Positions 5,841 through 6,726 of a DNA stretch of 6,726 nt are shown piece by piece. Where the stretch lies: the NCBI GenBank assembly GCA_031267205.1, contig JAIRZN010000065.1, positions 1-6,726 on the forward strand, in the 5' to 3' direction. The stretch is from Tannerellaceae bacterium. GTDB lineage: Bacteria > Bacteroidota > Bacteroidia > Bacteroidales > Tannerellaceae. The first letter of the stretch is position 1. Every line of letters starts with the position of its first letter. The translations under genes were made by a program, and so were the position numbers. The notes under the pieces were generated by a model. The model saw only the letters and a list, made by a program, of their open reading frames with translations, did not search any database and was not told the origin of the DNA.

Positions 5841-6726
5841 CCGAAGAAGAAATGATGATACGGCGCGAGTTTGAAAAGTTGCTGGACGACTATATGAACT
5901 CCAATCACCGTCGCAAAATAGAACGTGTCACCAAAGCATTCAACTTTGCCGACCAGGCGCATGCCGGAGTGAAGCGCCTCGACGGAGACCCTTACATCAT
6001 GCACCCGCTGGCAGTGGCCAGAGTAGTATGCAGCGAAATGGGATTAGGCTCTACTTCTATCTGCTCCGCCCTGTTGCACGACGTTGTTGAGGATACCGAA
6101 TACACGGTGGAAGACATCAAGAATATGTTTGGTGATAAAATCGCCCAGATTGTCGACGGACTGACCAAAATATCCGGAGGAATATTCGGCGAACAGGCCT
6201 CCGCACAGGCCGAGAACTTCCGCAAGCTGCTCCTTACCATGAACAGCGATATACGGGTGATACTTATCAAAATCGCCGACCGCCTGCACAACATGCGTAC
6301 TTTGGGATCCATGCCTCCCGCCAAACAATACAAGATAGCGGGCGAAACGCTTTACCTTTACGCCCCCTTGGCGCACCGGCTCGGACTGTTTGCCATCAAA
6401 ACGGAACTTGAGGACTTGAGCTTCAAATACGAGCATCCCAATGAATATGCATTCATACACGAAAAGCTGAAGGCAACGGAAAAAACGCGCGAGCTCATGT
6501 TTGACCGTTTCGCCAAACCCGTAAGAGTCAAGCTTGATGAAATGGGCCTTGAGTACGAAATGCGCGCCCGCGTGAAGTCGGCGTATTCCATATGGAACAA
6601 GATGCAGAACAAAGGCGTGTCTTTTGAAGACATCTACGACCTGTACGCCGTCCGTATCATCTTCGAACCGCTGCCGAAGGTAGACGAGAAAAACCTCTGC
6701 TGGGATATTTACTCGGCCATCACCGA
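5837..6726 (+). CDS. relA/spoT: RelA/SpoT-homologue (p)ppGpp synthetase/hydrolase, 3' end cut by window
   Basis: The first 296 codons of a long RSH protein (full-length members are usually about 700-750 residues) run off the right edge with no stop. The HD hydrolase domain is intact by motif: His42, Arg47, DPYIMHP (51-57, His56), LLHDVVEDT (79-87) and KIADRLHNMRT (145-155, Asp148), so (p)ppGpp hydrolysis is expected. The synthetase domain begins near residue 235, with RVKSAYSIWNKM (245-256) and the acidic DIYDLYAVRII (265-275, with predicted catalytic Asp268). The loop usually written GRPKHIYS reads ARVKSAYS here. The residues that distinguish mono- from bifunctional synthetases, and the TGS and ACT domains, lie outside the window. 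ATG 5837 overlaps the mltD stop by 4 nt, favouring it over the internal Met codons at residues 6 and 7. A bifunctional Rel is most likely. Confidence 0.93.
   Translation, partial: MTEEEMMIRREFEKLLDDYMNSNHRRKIERVTKAFNFADQAHAGVKRLDGDPYIMHPLAVARVVCSEMGLGSTSICSALLHDVVEDTEYTVEDIKNMFGDKIAQIVDGLTKISGGIFGEQASAQAENFRKLLLTMNSDIRVILIKIADRLHNMRTLGSMPPAKQYKIAGETLYLYAPLAHRLGLFAIKTELEDLSFKYEHPNEYAFIHEKLKATEKTRELMFDRFAKPVRVKLDEMGLEYEMRARVKSAYSIWNKMQNKGVSFEDIYDLYAVRIIFEPLPKVDEKNLCWDIYSAIT

Overview
This window looks like a core chromosomal segment of a Bacteroidota genome, most likely order Bacteroidales. Three things point there. The promoter-like sites match the Bacteroidota -7 element TAnnTTTG. The starts have A/T-rich leaders without clear Shine-Dalgarno sequences. 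The gene order parA - parB - DUF5683 protein - MltD-like transglycosylase - RelA/SpoT homologue is one I recall from Bacteroidales genomes. The genus cannot be named from this sequence alone. GC is roughly 50% by eye, with aroC clearly richer. I see no mobile element, CRISPR array, tRNA or rRNA.

All seven genes lie on the + strand in two blocks. Block 1 (98-1709) has a SlyD-like FKBP-type peptidyl-prolyl isomerase with a cysteine-rich tail, followed after 4 nt by aroC (chorismate synthase, last step of the shikimate pathway). Block 2 (1829 to the right edge) has parA and parB (chromosome segregation ATPase and CTPase/DNA-binding partner, overlapping by 1 nt), a secreted or membrane protein of the DUF5683 family, an MltD-like GH23 lytic transglycosylase with LysM modules, and the 5' part of a RelA/SpoT-type (p)ppGpp synthetase/hydrolase cut by the window edge. 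Junctions in block 2 are -1, +11, +12 and -4 nt, so it reads as one operon.

The two blocks are separated by a 119-bp A/T-rich gap (1710-1828), the longest non-coding stretch. It holds two candidate -7 elements and two identical copies of TTATCAACA spaced exactly 20 bp apart in the same orientation. That 9-mer is one base away from the DnaA-box consensus TTATCCACA. These copies are the most interesting non-coding signal here, because parAB loci are often near the replication origin.

Functionally, block 2 places chromosome segregation, peptidoglycan remodelling and stringent-response control in one apparent transcription unit, with a conserved protein of unknown role between the segregation and cell-wall genes. 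No gene is obviously broken. Nothing here is a clearly undescribed system; the best leads are the DUF5683 protein in its operon context and the DnaA-box-like repeats upstream of parA.
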